A stretch of DNA of 64,000 nucleotides from Sphingobacterium zeae. GTDB taxonomy: Bacteria; Bacteroidota; Bacteroidia; Sphingobacteriales; Sphingobacteriaceae. The position numbers and the translations under genes were made by a program. Below the pieces are notes generated by a model. That model had not been told where the DNA came from and searched no databases. It worked only from the letters and a program-made list of their open reading frames with translations. Every line of letters starts with the position of its first letter. The stretch's first letter is position 1. The DNA is taken from NCBI RefSeq assembly GCF_030818895.1, contig NZ_JAUTBA010000001.1:3844001-3908000 (forward strand), given 5' to 3'. Shown here one piece after another: positions 27,844-37,786 of this stretch.

Positions 27844-30303
27844 TTAACCTTCTATCAATATATTATCAAATTCACGTGCGACATTAATCCAATATCGCCC
27901 CTTTTCATCTTGTTGTACTTTTGTTTCTATGCCATCCGTCTTAACTCGTTTAATACAGAATGGCAAGCCAATTAATTGTAATTTATATTCTTCGTACCGT
28001 TCAGTAAATAGACCATCTCTGGTTTGCTTGATCGATAAAGAATCGTTGAGTCCAGATACCGTAAAGCATTTTTCGAGATAAATATCCTGCTCGTAGGCAA
28101 AAGTGTCGCCGTGGTCCGAATACACATACGAACGCGTCACCCCATCAGCGAAGTAAACATTGAGCTGTAGCTCTTCAATCTTCTTTTCACCAGTATATTG
28201 CATCACTGGATATTCCGGAATCACAGATCCCCCACGAATGAAGATCGGCATTTCGTCGATTGGCGTAGCGACAGTATGCTCTTTACCGCCGGCATACACT
28301 CCGTTATCGAAATAATAATACCAACAACCTTCCGGCAGATAAACAATTTTACTCTTTTGTCCCGGTTGCAAGACCGGAGATACCAATATCTTATCTCCAA
28401 AACAGAATTCTTCTTCACGCTCCCAGTTTGTTGGTATATGTTGCTCAACCATAGAAATTGGACGCAGTATCGGATAACCATATTTGGTCTGCTCCCAAAA
28501 GCAGGTATAGATATACGGCAACAGCTGGTAACGGAGTTCAATAAATTTCCGGTTAATCTGCTCCCAGTCCTCCCCGAAACTCCACGGCTCGCGATCCCGC
28601 GTATCGCCGGCGGAATGCACACGCATAAACGGTGAGAAAACACCAAATTGCATCCATCGCGTAAACAATTCTCCGTCTGGTTCGCCTGTAAATCCACCAA
28701 TATCCGTCCCACAAAACGACATTCCGGAAGTTGACAATCGCTGCAACTGTAAAGTTCCTAATTTGAGGTGTTCCCAACTAGCCAGATTATCACCCGTCCA
28801 AACTGAGGAATAGCGCTGCGTACCGGCATAAGCTGCTCGGGTAATGGTAAATGGGCGCTTGTTTTTATACAGTTTCTTTAAACCATCATACGTTGCGCGC
28901 ACCATCTGCATACCATAAATGTTATGTGCTTTACGATGCGATCCCCTATGGCCGTCGTATTGATGGCGAACGTCATCTGGGAATGTTCCCCGACCAAATA
29001 CGGCCGGTTCATTCATATCGTTCCAGAAACCCGCAACACCATCTTCCACAAGCCCCTGATACAAAGTACCCCACCATTGCCTAACTTCCGGATTGGTAAA
29101 ATCAGGAAATTGACAGCGTCCCGGCCAAACAAATCCTTCCATAAAATAATCATCTCCTCGGCGACAGAAATACCGGTTCTCCTTTCCTTCTCTGAACACC
29201 CAATAGTTCTCATCCACCTTAATTCCTGGATCGATCATCACTACGGTTTTAAAGCCATCATTTGCCAAATCACTAATCATACTTTTTGGATTTGGAAAGT
29301 ACTGCTTATTCCATGTAAAACAGCGATACCCTTCCATATAGTCGATATCAAGATAAATGGCATCACATGGAATCTGCCGATTTCTAAATTCCTTAGCGAC
29401 CTTACGCACATTGGCTTCCGGGTAATAACTCCAGCGACACTGATGATAACCGATTGCCCATAATGGTGGCAGATAATGTGTGCCAGTCAACGTATGATAA
29501 CGACGGATAACATCGATAATACGCGGACCATGGATATAATAGTACTGCAGCTCTCCACCTTCAGACCAAAAGCTCGTTTTCCCCGGGTCTTCGGCAGCAA
29601 AATCGAAATATGTTTTAAACGTATTGTCAAAAAATATTCCGTAAGCTTCCCCATCTTTTAAACCAATATAAAACGGAATAGTTTTATAAAGTGGGTCCTG
29701 ATCGTAAGCAAAAGCATAAGTATCTGAATTCCAGTTTTTAAGTCTTTTGCCTCTTAGATTCAATTTGGTGGCCTTATCACCCAGACCATAAAAAGCTTCA
29801 TTTGCGAAGGCTACCTTGGTACTATAGACGTAATAGCCGCCAAAATCTGGGTTTTCCTCCCAATGCATTGGTGCCAAATCGGCGTTAAACAGCTTACCGG
29901 AACGATCTGAGAACGATATTAAAAAGTCATTTTTATTGATCTTACAGGAAATCGTATTGGTCTGGACCAGGTAATGGCCTGTCTCTTCCTCACATTGATG
30001 AATGCTTACTCGGTGATCTTTTTTTGCTAATGCATAGGAGAAGTCTTCCAAAAATGTTCCCTCGGGCGCGAGCCGTACCCGCACGATCTCGTCGGTTACA
30101 ATCTTAATTTCTACCTTCGCTTTGCTGTCGGAAAAATAATAAGATTTATCATTCTGACTATGGTCAACTATAGTCTCTAGGTATTTTTTCTCAATTTTAG
30201 GTAGGTCCAATACTGGATTATTCACATGGTGCATACTCTCCAAAGTACCATCATATTCCTCCTCATTCAGTGTGGTTTGATTTAGGTTGTCGTCTTCAAG
30301 CAT
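27844..30303 (-). CDS. GH31 alpha-glucosidase
   Basis: This 819-residue GH31 hydrolase has an N-terminal beta-sandwich (about residues 60-260), a catalytic barrel with the nucleophile Asp429 in FWNDMNEPAVF, a GH31 QxRW-like segment in YHQCRWSYYP, and C-terminal beta-domains. No signal peptide is seen, so it should be cytoplasmic, releasing glucose from alpha-glucans. As first gene of the operon with glgB, glgA and glgC it probably recycles glycogen or maltodextrins. Activity on alpha-1,6 or other linkages is possible. Confidence 0.93.
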   Translation of the reverse strand: MLEDDNLNQTTLNEEEYDGTLESMHHVNNPVLDLPKIEKKYLETIVDHSQNDKSYYFSDSKAKVEIKIVTDEIVRVRLAPEGTFLEDFSYALAKKDHRVSIHQCEEETGHYLVQTNTISCKINKNDFLISFSDRSGKLFNADLAPMHWEENPDFGGYYVYSTKVAFANEAFYGLGDKATKLNLRGKRLKNWNSDTYAFAYDQDPLYKTIPFYIGLKDGEAYGIFFDNTFKTYFDFAAEDPGKTSFWSEGGELQYYYIHGPRIIDVIRRYHTLTGTHYLPPLWAIGYHQCRWSYYPEANVRKVAKEFRNRQIPCDAIYLDIDYMEGYRCFTWNKQYFPNPKSMISDLANDGFKTVVMIDPGIKVDENYWVFREGKENRYFCRRGDDYFMEGFVWPGRCQFPDFTNPEVRQWWGTLYQGLVEDGVAGFWNDMNEPAVFGRGTFPDDVRHQYDGHRGSHRKAHNIYGMQMVRATYDGLKKLYKNKRPFTITRAAYAGTQRYSSVWTGDNLASWEHLKLGTLQLQRLSTSGMSFCGTDIGGFTGEPDGELFTRWMQFGVFSPFMRVHSAGDTRDREPWSFGEDWEQINRKFIELRYQLLPYIYTCFWEQTKYGYPILRPISMVEQHIPTNWEREEEFCFGDKILVSPVLQPGQKSKIVYLPEGCWYYYFDNGVYAGGKEHTVATPIDEMPIFIRGGSVIPEYPVMQYTGEKKIEELQLNVYFADGVTRSYVYSDHGDTFAYEQDIYLEKCFTVSGLNDSLSIKQTRDGLFTERYEEYKLQLIGLPFCIKRVKTDGIETKVQQDEKGRYWINVAREFDNILIEG

Positions 30304-30388
30304 AGTTGTAATATGTTAAAAAGTTTCTGAAGGCTTAATTCCTCTTTAAGATAGAAAATTAATCCTGCGTCGACAACAAAACATAAAA

Positions 30389-30425
30389 AAAAATCCCGCT
30401 AATTTCTTGTAAGCAGGATTTTTTA
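30389..30425 (-). terminator. Terminator after dps
   Basis: On the minus strand an imperfect stem (AATCC..GCT with AGC..GGATT) is followed by a long T-run, about 30 bases beyond the intact dps reading frame. Confidence 0.65.
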
Positions 30426-30452
30426 TACGAATTGTGGTCAAGTGACTACAGC

Positions 30453-30927
30453 CTATTTCACAAAATGTGCACGCAGCATCCAAGCCATTTTTTCATGCTT
30501 TTCCAGTAAAACCAACCAAAAAGTCCTCCGTACCATTATCTGCGGTCTGTTCAACTGCCGCAAGATCGGCACGAATTGACATCGCAATAGCTTCATGATC
30601 AGCTAACAATTCCTTGTAATAAGAAAGGCTGTCTGTCTTTTCAGAAGTCGACTCCGTTAAACGGGTCAACTTTAAATATTTGTCAAAGGTGCCAACGGCA
30701 TAATGACCCAGTGTACGCACACGCTCTGCAACCTCATCGATTACTTCCGCAAGTTCATCGTATTGCGACTCCAAAAATAGATGAGCAGCATGAAAATCCG
30801 CGCCCTCCACATTCCAATGCGCATTACGTGTCTTCATATAGACAACATGTTCATCTGCCAAAAGCACATTTAGCAACTTGGCGACTTTTTTCAAGTCAGC
30901 ATCTTTAATTCCAATTGAAGTTTTCAT
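30453..30927 (-). pseudogene. dps: dps, DNA-binding ferritin-like protein, frameshifted near the C-terminus
   Basis: From ATG 30927 the frame encodes Dps, including the ferroxidase-site segment HWNVEGADFHAAHLFLESQYDELAEVIDEVAERV. It stops early at 30493, ending VGFTGKA. In the next frame the expected Dps ending LEKHEKMAWMLRAHFVK runs to a stop at 30453. Removing one T from the four-T run (plus-strand A-run 30508-30511) restores GLLEKHEKMAW, so this is a one-base insertion, real or a sequencing error in a homopolymer. Dps oxidises iron with peroxide and protects DNA. As written the product loses the last helix; it may still be partly stable. Confidence 0.85.
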
Positions 30928-31087
30928 TCTGTATATTCTTTTGTTAACTATATGTTTTAATTGCTTGATTAAATCTACCGAAAAATGCGATAAAAACAAA
31001 AAATACTGGGGTCAAATTCGAATAAATTATCGTACCGCCAATTGACATAAAAAAAACGATCAAGCAACTATTTAAGACATAATATTG

Positions 31088-31095
31088 TATTTTTG
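31088..31095 (+). promoter_or_regulatory. Candidate -7 element of the RluA-type gene
   Basis: TATTTTTG matches TAnnTTTG 36 bases before the ATG at 31132. No clear TTG is seen upstream at the right spacing. Confidence 0.4.
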
Positions 31096-31131
31096 CCGAC
31101 ATATTTATTTTGAGGAAACGCCCCAGACCAA

Positions 31132-32811
31132 ATGGAAAACAACACGTATTTTCACACATTCAAACAGGATATTTCAACAATTGAACTTCCGACACGATTT
31201 ACCTTTCCATTTTGTTATGAGCCACACCCTCTTGCCGCGATGGCGGCACAAGAACTTCAACATTACATTGAAAAGCAGAACGAATGGACACACAATTTTG
31301 GCTTGGATAGCACTGGAGAAGGACTTCCTATTGGAAAAATGTTTGGCGTTTTGGTGGTTAAAAAGGAGGATGAAGAAATTGGTTATCTTGCCGCTGTTTC
31401 CGGTAAGTTGGCCGGAAGTAATAAAAACCAGCATTTTGTACCGCCGATTTTCGATATGCTCGAAGATAATAGCTTTTTTCTAAACGAAGAAGTACTTCTT
31501 AATGCGCTGAATCGAAAAATTGAAAACCTCGAAGCAAGTGCCGAGCTGGAAAATGCCAAGCGTAACCTTGACCTGTTAAAAAGTGAATGGGGAGAGTCAC
31601 ATGACGCGCTTAAATCGAAATTGAAGGCGCAAAAGAAGAACCGAAAGGAAACACGCACCCTATTAAAACCCCGCTTATCGGATACAGATTATGCATTACT
31701 CATGGAAGATATGCAACGCCAGAGTTTAAAAGACAAACAACAGCTTCAGCGCTTTCAGTATGAAATGCATATCGCCATGAAACAGGAGAGCGATCACCTG
31801 CAAGAATTGCTATCGACGATTGCGTCGCTTAAAGAAGAGCGAAAAATACGCTCGGGCAACCTTCAAAAGCGACTTTTTGAACAATATAATTTTCGCAATG
31901 CAAAAGGGCAAAGCAAAAATGTAGTGGATGTGTTCCAAGATTTTGACAACACAACGCCCCCAGCTGGGGCCGGAGAATGTGCCGCACCGAAGCTTTTGCA
32001 ATATGCCTATGAAAACAAGATGACACCAGTCGCCTTAGCCGAATTTTGGTGGGGCTGTTCCCCTGCCTCCGAAATACGCAGACACAAAAACTACTACCCT
32101 GCTTGCCGCAAAAAATGTGAACCAATTTTAGGATATATGCTCGAAGGCTTGGTCGTAGATCCTAATCCCATGCAGCAGGAAACTACATTGGCGATAGAAC
32201 TTCCTCAAATTTACGAAGATGAAGATATTATCATTATCAATAAACCCGCTGAATTTCTGTCTGTACCTGGCATATATGTTAAGGATTCAGTCTACAATCG
32301 CGTTCTCCAACGCTATCCTGAAGCGGGTCCGATTATTATCCACCGCTTGGATATGTCCACATCCGGTGTGATGATAGTTGCCAAAAACAAAGCGTCCCAT
32401 AAATTCATTCAAGATCAATTTATACAGCACACCATCAAGAAAACATATATTGCTTTGCTCGATGGCATTATCGAAACGAATTCGGGTTTAATCGATCTAC
32501 CCCTGCGCGTTGACTTAGCGGATAGGCCCCGACAATTGGTCTGCTATACCTACGGCAAACCGGCACAGACAAAATGGGAAAAAATGGCAGTCGAAAATAA
32601 TCAGACAAGAGTTAGATTCTATCCGCTGACAGGCCGAACCCACCAACTTCGCATGCATGCTGTGCACCCAAAGGGATTAAACACACCTATCGTCGGCGAC
32701 GATCTGTATGGCAGAAAAGCCAATAGACTACATTTGCACGCCGCTTCTATTACTTTTATTCACCCCAGTTCAAAGCAAGAAATGACCTTCGAAATTGACC
32801 CAGATTTTTAA
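31132..32811 (+). CDS. RluA family RNA pseudouridine synthase with long N-terminal extension
   Basis: This 559-residue protein carries an RluA-type domain in its last 200 residues. HRLDMSTSG is near residue 404, with catalytic Asp407, and RTHQLRMHAVHP lies further on. Pseudouridine synthases of this group modify 23S rRNA or tRNA. The first about 350 residues include a strong coiled coil (about 120-240, Glu/Lys/Leu-rich) and a Cys-containing region (WWGCSPASEIRRHKNYYPACRKKCEPIL) that may aid RNA binding. Long RluA homologues of this type occur in other bacteria. It is a single gene. Confidence 0.88.
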   Translation: MENNTYFHTFKQDISTIELPTRFTFPFCYEPHPLAAMAAQELQHYIEKQNEWTHNFGLDSTGEGLPIGKMFGVLVVKKEDEEIGYLAAVSGKLAGSNKNQHFVPPIFDMLEDNSFFLNEEVLLNALNRKIENLEASAELENAKRNLDLLKSEWGESHDALKSKLKAQKKNRKETRTLLKPRLSDTDYALLMEDMQRQSLKDKQQLQRFQYEMHIAMKQESDHLQELLSTIASLKEERKIRSGNLQKRLFEQYNFRNAKGQSKNVVDVFQDFDNTTPPAGAGECAAPKLLQYAYENKMTPVALAEFWWGCSPASEIRRHKNYYPACRKKCEPILGYMLEGLVVDPNPMQQETTLAIELPQIYEDEDIIIINKPAEFLSVPGIYVKDSVYNRVLQRYPEAGPIIIHRLDMSTSGVMIVAKNKASHKFIQDQFIQHTIKKTYIALLDGIIETNSGLIDLPLRVDLADRPRQLVCYTYGKPAQTKWEKMAVENNQTRVRFYPLTGRTHQLRMHAVHPKGLNTPIVGDDLYGRKANRLHLHAASITFIHPSSKQEMTFEIDPDF

Positions 32812-33112
32812 CATTACTGACTATATCGTTACAAAAGTCAATAAATAGGACAGCGGAAAATCATCGCCAAGTCAAAATCGAGTGTTAAAATTAGTACCTT
32901 AAATCAATAATTCGATATAAATATTTAATAAACAATATTTTACACCAAAAAAGCACGCAATTGGTTACTGCTATTATATTACAATAAAATTTTAATTATT
33001 CTTAATTTTTTATTTCCTTTGTTCACTGATTTTTTGATTTTAATACCTATAAAGTCAAAAATAAAGTTGGAACAAGAAAACAATTTTGAATTTTCAAGAT
33101 TATAGCAATATA
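32812..33112. other. AT-rich intergenic region with no visible gene
   Basis: About 300 very AT-rich bases separate the RluA-type and DUF5686 genes. I see no credible frame, RNA structure or full promoter match. It presumably holds the promoter of the DUF5686 gene. Confidence 0.5.
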
Positions 33113-35710
33113 ATGAGAGCTAACATAGACGCAAAGACCTTCATAACTAAACTCTTTTTTTCGATAACACTCGTGCTAACGGTATCTTTGGCGCTTGCCC
33201 AAAATAAAACTGTTACGGGTATCGTTAGAGACGCAAAGACCAAGAGCCCTATACCGTACGCCACCGTCGCTGTAGTAGGTGCTCCAGCTTCTGCCGGAAC
33301 CACGACATCGACCAACGCCAATGGTGAATTTAAACTTGTCTTTCCGACATCTTATGTAAAAATTAGAGCAAGCTATATCGGTTATGACAGCAAAGACGCT
33401 TTTGTAACGAATGATGCAACGCAAACAAAAGAAATTTTAATGGATCAGCAGGACAATATGCTGGAAGAAGTTGTTGTCAAGGCCAAAAAGAAAAAATATA
33501 GCAACAAAGATAATCCTGCCGTTGCACTGATCCGAAAAGTCATTGAGAATAAGGAAAAAAATAGACTTGCAGGTCAGCAATATGCGCAATATGACCAGTA
33601 TGAAAAAATGTCCTTAGGATTAAGTAATCTTTCGGAAAAATTTGTCAATAAAAAGATTTTCAAAAACTATCAATTTCTTTTCGAAACAGACGATTCGGCT
33701 AAAACAGCCAACAAATATGTCTTGCCAGCTTTCATCGAGGAAAAGATCTCAAAGGTCTATTATCGTAAAGACCCAAGCAAAACTAAACAGTATATCTTAG
33801 GGGATCAGCGCGCACAATTTGATCCTAAATTTATTGATAACGATGGTTTGACAGCTTACTTCAATAAACTTTATGAACAAGTCGATATTTATGATAACAA
33901 TATCTCCTTGGTTACTAATCAGTTTTTGAGTCCAATTGCCAATTCAGCACCCACTTTTTATAAGTTTTTCATTACAGATACGATAAAGACCGTGCAACCC
34001 TGGGTAGTCGAATTAAGCTTTTTCCCACGTAACAAAGCAGATATGCTGTTCAAAGGTCAACTCTATGTGACACTGGATGGCAACTATGCTGTTCAGGGCG
34101 CCAATATGACGGTTGCTGATGATATCAACTTGAATTTTGTGCGGGATCTTCAGATACAACTTAAATTTGAGAAAGATAGCAAAAGCCGCTTCTACTTAAA
34201 AACAAGTACGCTGGGTATCGATTTTTCGTTAACGGAGAAAGGTATGGGAATCCGCGGCAGCCGGACGGTGGATTACAACAATTATAAAGTAGGCATACAA
34301 CAACCCGACAGTATCTATGATGGTCCGTCAACGGTAATCGCCTATAATGTTGAAAACAAGAAAGCAACAAAGACTTTATTTGAAACACAGCGCCCACTTG
34401 CCCTTGCGCAAAACGAATTGAACATCTATCATAACATTGATACCTTACAAAAGATTCCTTCATTCCGTACATTCATGGACATCGCCGCGCTGGTACTTTC
34501 CGGTTACAAACAGGCGGGTCCGGTTGAAATCGGTCCTGTGAATACGTTCTATAGTTTCAATCCCGTAGAAGGTTTCCGTTTGCGTGTCGGCGGCCGTACC
34601 ACAGAATCGCTGAGCAAGCGTTTCTATGCTGAAACTTATGCTGCTTATGGGTTTAAAGACCAGAAATGGAAATATTTTTTCAGTGGAACCTATGCCTTCA
34701 ATAACAAATCTGTCTATTCTTTTCCTATGCACTACATCAGGGCATCTTATAAAAAAGACACCAAGATTCCCGGACAAAAGCTCGAGTTTATTCAGGAAGA
34801 CAACTTTTTGCTCTCTTTCAAACGCGGGGATAATGATCGATATATCTATGAGACAAATTATGGTTTAGAGTACAAAAAAGAATTTTTAAATCACGTGGCA
34901 GTTGGAGCGGCTTTCAATATTAACAGACAAACGCCAGCCGGAAGCTTAACCTACCAAATGATTGATGCCAATAACGAGAGCAGGTTATTTAACGAATTGA
35001 ATTCAACAGAATTGTCCGTTAATTTTAGATATGCCCCTCACGAAGAGTTTTATCAAGGAAAGATTTATAGAACACCTATTTTCAATCAATACCCAATCTT
35101 TACATTCAACTATACCGCGGGAATAAAAGGCCTGGCTAAAGGTGAATATAATTATCACAACTTCAATGTTGGCGCCTTTAAGCGATTCTATTTTAGTCAA
35201 TTTGGATTTGCAGACGTCACAGCTGAGGGGAATTATATCGCAGGGAAAGAAATTCCATTCCCTTTCTTAACAATTCACCGCGCCAACCAGACGTATGCTT
35301 ATCAATTGAATTCGTATAACCTGATGAACTTCCTTGAGTTTGTCAGTGACCATAACGCATCATTAAATGTACAGTACTACATGAATGGTTTTCTTTTGAA
35401 TAAGATTCCGTTGATCAAAAGGCTTAAATTACGTGAGGTATTTAGTTTCAAAGGGGTATACGGCGGACTGCGCAAAGAAAACAATCCTGACGACCCTAAT
35501 TATGGTTCAAAAGTATTTAGCTGGCAGCACAATTCGGATGGTGTACAAAGCTCTTACACCTTCGGTTCACAACCTTATATGGAAGCCAGTATCGGTCTCT
35601 CCAACATTTTCAAAATATTGCGTGTAGACTACGTAAAACGGCTGAATTATCTTGATCACGTCGATGCGCCAGCTTGGGGAATTCGTGCCCGTGTCAGATT
35701 TGACTTCTAA
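33113..35710 (+). CDS. DUF5686/carboxypeptidase-like regulatory domain outer-membrane protein
   Basis: I start this 865-residue protein at ATG 33113 rather than the TTG at 33086. It has a signal peptide ending near SLALAQ and a CarboxypepD_reg-like beta-sandwich (about residues 30-120; TVTGIVRDAKTKSPIPYATV). The large DUF5686 region is rich in aromatic beta-strands and ends in Phe (RARVRFDF), as outer-membrane barrels do. The family resembles TonB-dependent receptors in its N-terminus but has no plug domain. Function is unknown; a role in envelope assembly or transport is likely. Confidence 0.87.
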   Translation: MRANIDAKTFITKLFFSITLVLTVSLALAQNKTVTGIVRDAKTKSPIPYATVAVVGAPASAGTTTSTNANGEFKLVFPTSYVKIRASYIGYDSKDAFVTNDATQTKEILMDQQDNMLEEVVVKAKKKKYSNKDNPAVALIRKVIENKEKNRLAGQQYAQYDQYEKMSLGLSNLSEKFVNKKIFKNYQFLFETDDSAKTANKYVLPAFIEEKISKVYYRKDPSKTKQYILGDQRAQFDPKFIDNDGLTAYFNKLYEQVDIYDNNISLVTNQFLSPIANSAPTFYKFFITDTIKTVQPWVVELSFFPRNKADMLFKGQLYVTLDGNYAVQGANMTVADDINLNFVRDLQIQLKFEKDSKSRFYLKTSTLGIDFSLTEKGMGIRGSRTVDYNNYKVGIQQPDSIYDGPSTVIAYNVENKKATKTLFETQRPLALAQNELNIYHNIDTLQKIPSFRTFMDIAALVLSGYKQAGPVEIGPVNTFYSFNPVEGFRLRVGGRTTESLSKRFYAETYAAYGFKDQKWKYFFSGTYAFNNKSVYSFPMHYIRASYKKDTKIPGQKLEFIQEDNFLLSFKRGDNDRYIYETNYGLEYKKEFLNHVAVGAAFNINRQTPAGSLTYQMIDANNESRLFNELNSTELSVNFRYAPHEEFYQGKIYRTPIFNQYPIFTFNYTAGIKGLAKGEYNYHNFNVGAFKRFYFSQFGFADVTAEGNYIAGKEIPFPFLTIHRANQTYAYQLNSYNLMNFLEFVSDHNASLNVQYYMNGFLLNKIPLIKRLKLREVFSFKGVYGGLRKENNPDDPNYGSKVFSWQHNSDGVQSSYTFGSQPYMEASIGLSNIFKILRVDYVKRLNYLDHVDAPAWGIRARVRFDF

Positions 35711-35734
35711 TACTTTTCCTAATCTATCGAATAC

Positions 35735-35774
35735 AAAGAAGCCTTGACCATTTGCATGGACAAGGCTTCTTTTT
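35735..35774 (+). terminator. Terminator after the DUF5686 gene
   Basis: A long stem (AAAGAAGCCTTG-a-CCAT with ATGG-a-CAAGGCTTCTTT), a 4-base loop and a T-run lie 25 bases after the stop codon. Confidence 0.85.
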
Positions 35775-35954
35775 TTGACCAAAGCTTACATCTGCAACCC
35801 AGCAGAACCGCCCCATTTATCAATAAACTACGGAGTAAAGAACTGGTACCCGCTTTGTAATTTATTCCAATACCACATTCTTATTGTACAGCGACTGACC
35901 ACATTCCAAATCGCCCCTCACCAGCCACTTTTCAGTCAATTTTAACAACAAAAA

Positions 35955-35984
35955 ATCCCCCTTGCCTATAACTACAAGGAGGAT
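35955..35984 (-). terminator. Terminator after the DsbD-like gene
   Basis: On the minus strand ATCCTCCTTG pairs with CAAGGGGGAT (one wobble), followed by TTTTTTG, about 20 bases beyond the stop of the gene. Confidence 0.75.
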
Positions 35985-36005
35985 AAAATTAGAATATGTG
36001 GAAGG

Positions 36006-37685
36006 CTAGTTTTTTTGTTTAAAGGCATCTAAGCCACTTTGAAGGAAAGCTTTATACTCCGCTACATTATAGTTGGCTCCACTTTGAGGCACCAGTTTTT
36101 TGCCCGTTGGGTCGACAATTACATACAGCGGTTGCGAATTGCTATCGAATGTAGCTGCTTGAAAATCGCTGTTCTTCTTACCGATCGTATTGATCTTTTT
36201 ACCACTGTATTTCGAAACAAATTGTTCGTTTGCAGCCAATGCTGTTTTATCGTCAACGAAAAGTTCGGCCATAACAAACTCTTCCTTCAACAATTTGGCT
36301 ATCGCTTTGTCCGTCCAGACATTCGCTTCCATTTTACGACAATTAACACAGTTCCAACCCGTAAAATCAATTAATACAGGCTTGTTTAATTCTTTAGCCG
36401 TCGCTAATGCCTCTTCATAATCGTAATACGGATCAAATCCTTTCGGGGTACCCCTTTCATGAAAGATTTCAGCATATTTTTTAATTTTCCCGTCCGAATG
36501 CGCAATCCCGGTACTTACACCCGAAGATAAATCAAAGTCTTGTGTTGCCGATGGTGGTAAAAAAGCAGAAATCGATTTTAAAGGCGCACCCCACAAACCT
36601 GGAACCATATACACCACAAAAGAAAATACAACAATAGCCAAAATAGTCCGGGGAACCGATAGGAATTTCAGATCACTGTCATGGGAAAATTTGATCTTAC
36701 CAATTAAATATAAGCCCATTAGCGCAAATATGGCAATCCAAAGCGACAGAAACACCTCTCTATCCAACCAATTCCAGTGGTAAGCTAAATCGACATTGGA
36801 TAAAAATTTCAACGCTAAAGCGAGTTCCAAAAACCCAAGTACCACTTTTACACTGTTCAACCAACCACCCGATTTCGGTAAGGATTTAAGCATAGAAGGA
36901 AACATGGCGAACAAACCAAACGGAATCGCCAAGGCAATAGAGAATCCCAGCATACCAATCGCTGGTCCTAGCCTTTCGCCCTTCGAGGCTGCCTCCACCA
37001 GCAATGTGCCTATAATGGGCCCTGTACAGGAAAATGAGACCAGAGACAAGCTGAAAGCCATAAAGAATAAGCCCACTAAACCTCCTTTGTCTGATTTTGC
37101 ATCCATTTTATTGACAAACGAACTTGGTAATGTAATTTCAAATGCGCCAAAAAAAGAAGCCGCAAACCCTATCAACAGCAAAAAGAAGATGAAATTGAAG
37201 ATACCGTCAGTCGAAAGCGCATTGAGGGCATCTGAGCCGAATGAGATCGTGATGAGCATCCCCAAAGCCACATAGATCACTATAATAAACAATCCATATA
37301 ATAGGGCTTTACTGATCCCATTTGCACGACTTCCCGACTGTTTGGTGAAATAACTCACCGTCAAAGGCAGCATCGGAAAAATACATGGCATCAATAACGC
37401 CGCAAAACCGCCTACTAGTCCTGCTATGAAAATACTCCACAACGACTTTTTGCCTTCGGCTTCGGGCTTGGCCGCTGCTGCAGCAGCTACTTTGTTCGGC
37501 TTATTTGCATTCGCATTGACTGAAGCAGTATCGGGCGATTCTTCAAAAGATAGTGAGTCGGGACTTATGCTGCCATCTGTAAATTCGATTCCTTCCATCG
37601 AATTTGTTGTGTCAGACTGGGCAAACATACCAAGCGGCACAATCAGGAACAATAAGAGGATAAATAGTTTGAAATTGACTTCCAT
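36006..37685 (-). CDS. DsbD-like thiol:disulfide interchange protein (thioredoxin-fused)
   Basis: This 559-residue protein has a signal peptide (ending PLGMFAQ), a low-complexity Ala/Asn/Lys linker (about residues 55-80), and an eight-helix DsbD/CcdA core (about 85-360; IFPMLPLTVSYF and FSCTGPIIGTLLVEAAS with the paired Cys). The C-terminal thioredoxin domain has WNCVNC (Cys446, Cys449). It carries electrons from cytoplasmic thioredoxin to the periplasm to reduce disulfides or support cytochrome c maturation. The DsbD-alpha domain of E. coli is replaced by the short linker, as is common in Bacteroidota. Confidence 0.93.
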   Translation of the reverse strand: MEVNFKLFILLLFLIVPLGMFAQSDTTNSMEGIEFTDGSISPDSLSFEESPDTASVNANANKPNKVAAAAAAKPEAEGKKSLWSIFIAGLVGGFAALLMPCIFPMLPLTVSYFTKQSGSRANGISKALLYGLFIIVIYVALGMLITISFGSDALNALSTDGIFNFIFFLLLIGFAASFFGAFEITLPSSFVNKMDAKSDKGGLVGLFFMAFSLSLVSFSCTGPIIGTLLVEAASKGERLGPAIGMLGFSIALAIPFGLFAMFPSMLKSLPKSGGWLNSVKVVLGFLELALALKFLSNVDLAYHWNWLDREVFLSLWIAIFALMGLYLIGKIKFSHDSDLKFLSVPRTILAIVVFSFVVYMVPGLWGAPLKSISAFLPPSATQDFDLSSGVSTGIAHSDGKIKKYAEIFHERGTPKGFDPYYDYEEALATAKELNKPVLIDFTGWNCVNCRKMEANVWTDKAIAKLLKEEFVMAELFVDDKTALAANEQFVSKYSGKKINTIGKKNSDFQAATFDSNSQPLYVIVDPTGKKLVPQSGANYNVAEYKAFLQSGLDAFKQKN

Positions 37686-37729
37686 GTTGTATTATTCTTA
37701 GGTATTAAATTGGTTTTTCAATAATGAAA

Positions 37730-37754
37730 CCCGAGGAGCTAGAGACTCCCCGAG
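37730..37754 (-). terminator. Hairpin after the cysteine synthase gene
   Basis: On the minus strand CTCGGGGAG pairs with CTCCTCGGG (two wobbles) around a 7-base loop, followed by GGGTTTC. It lies between the cysteine synthase stop and the DsbD-like gene start. Confidence 0.5.
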
Positions 37755-37786
37755 TTAACTATAAACATATGAAACTAAATCTTTTT

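Noticed and set aside
28198..28712. Open frames of about 145-163 codons within the GH31 gene, on both strands
   Set aside because: They lie wholly within the intact GH31 reading frame, have no family features and biased composition, and look like shadows.
36796..37275. A 159-codon plus-strand frame opposite the DsbD-like gene
   Set aside because: It mirrors the membrane-helix codons of the real gene, is rich in Asn/Pro/Lys and has no promoter or motif.
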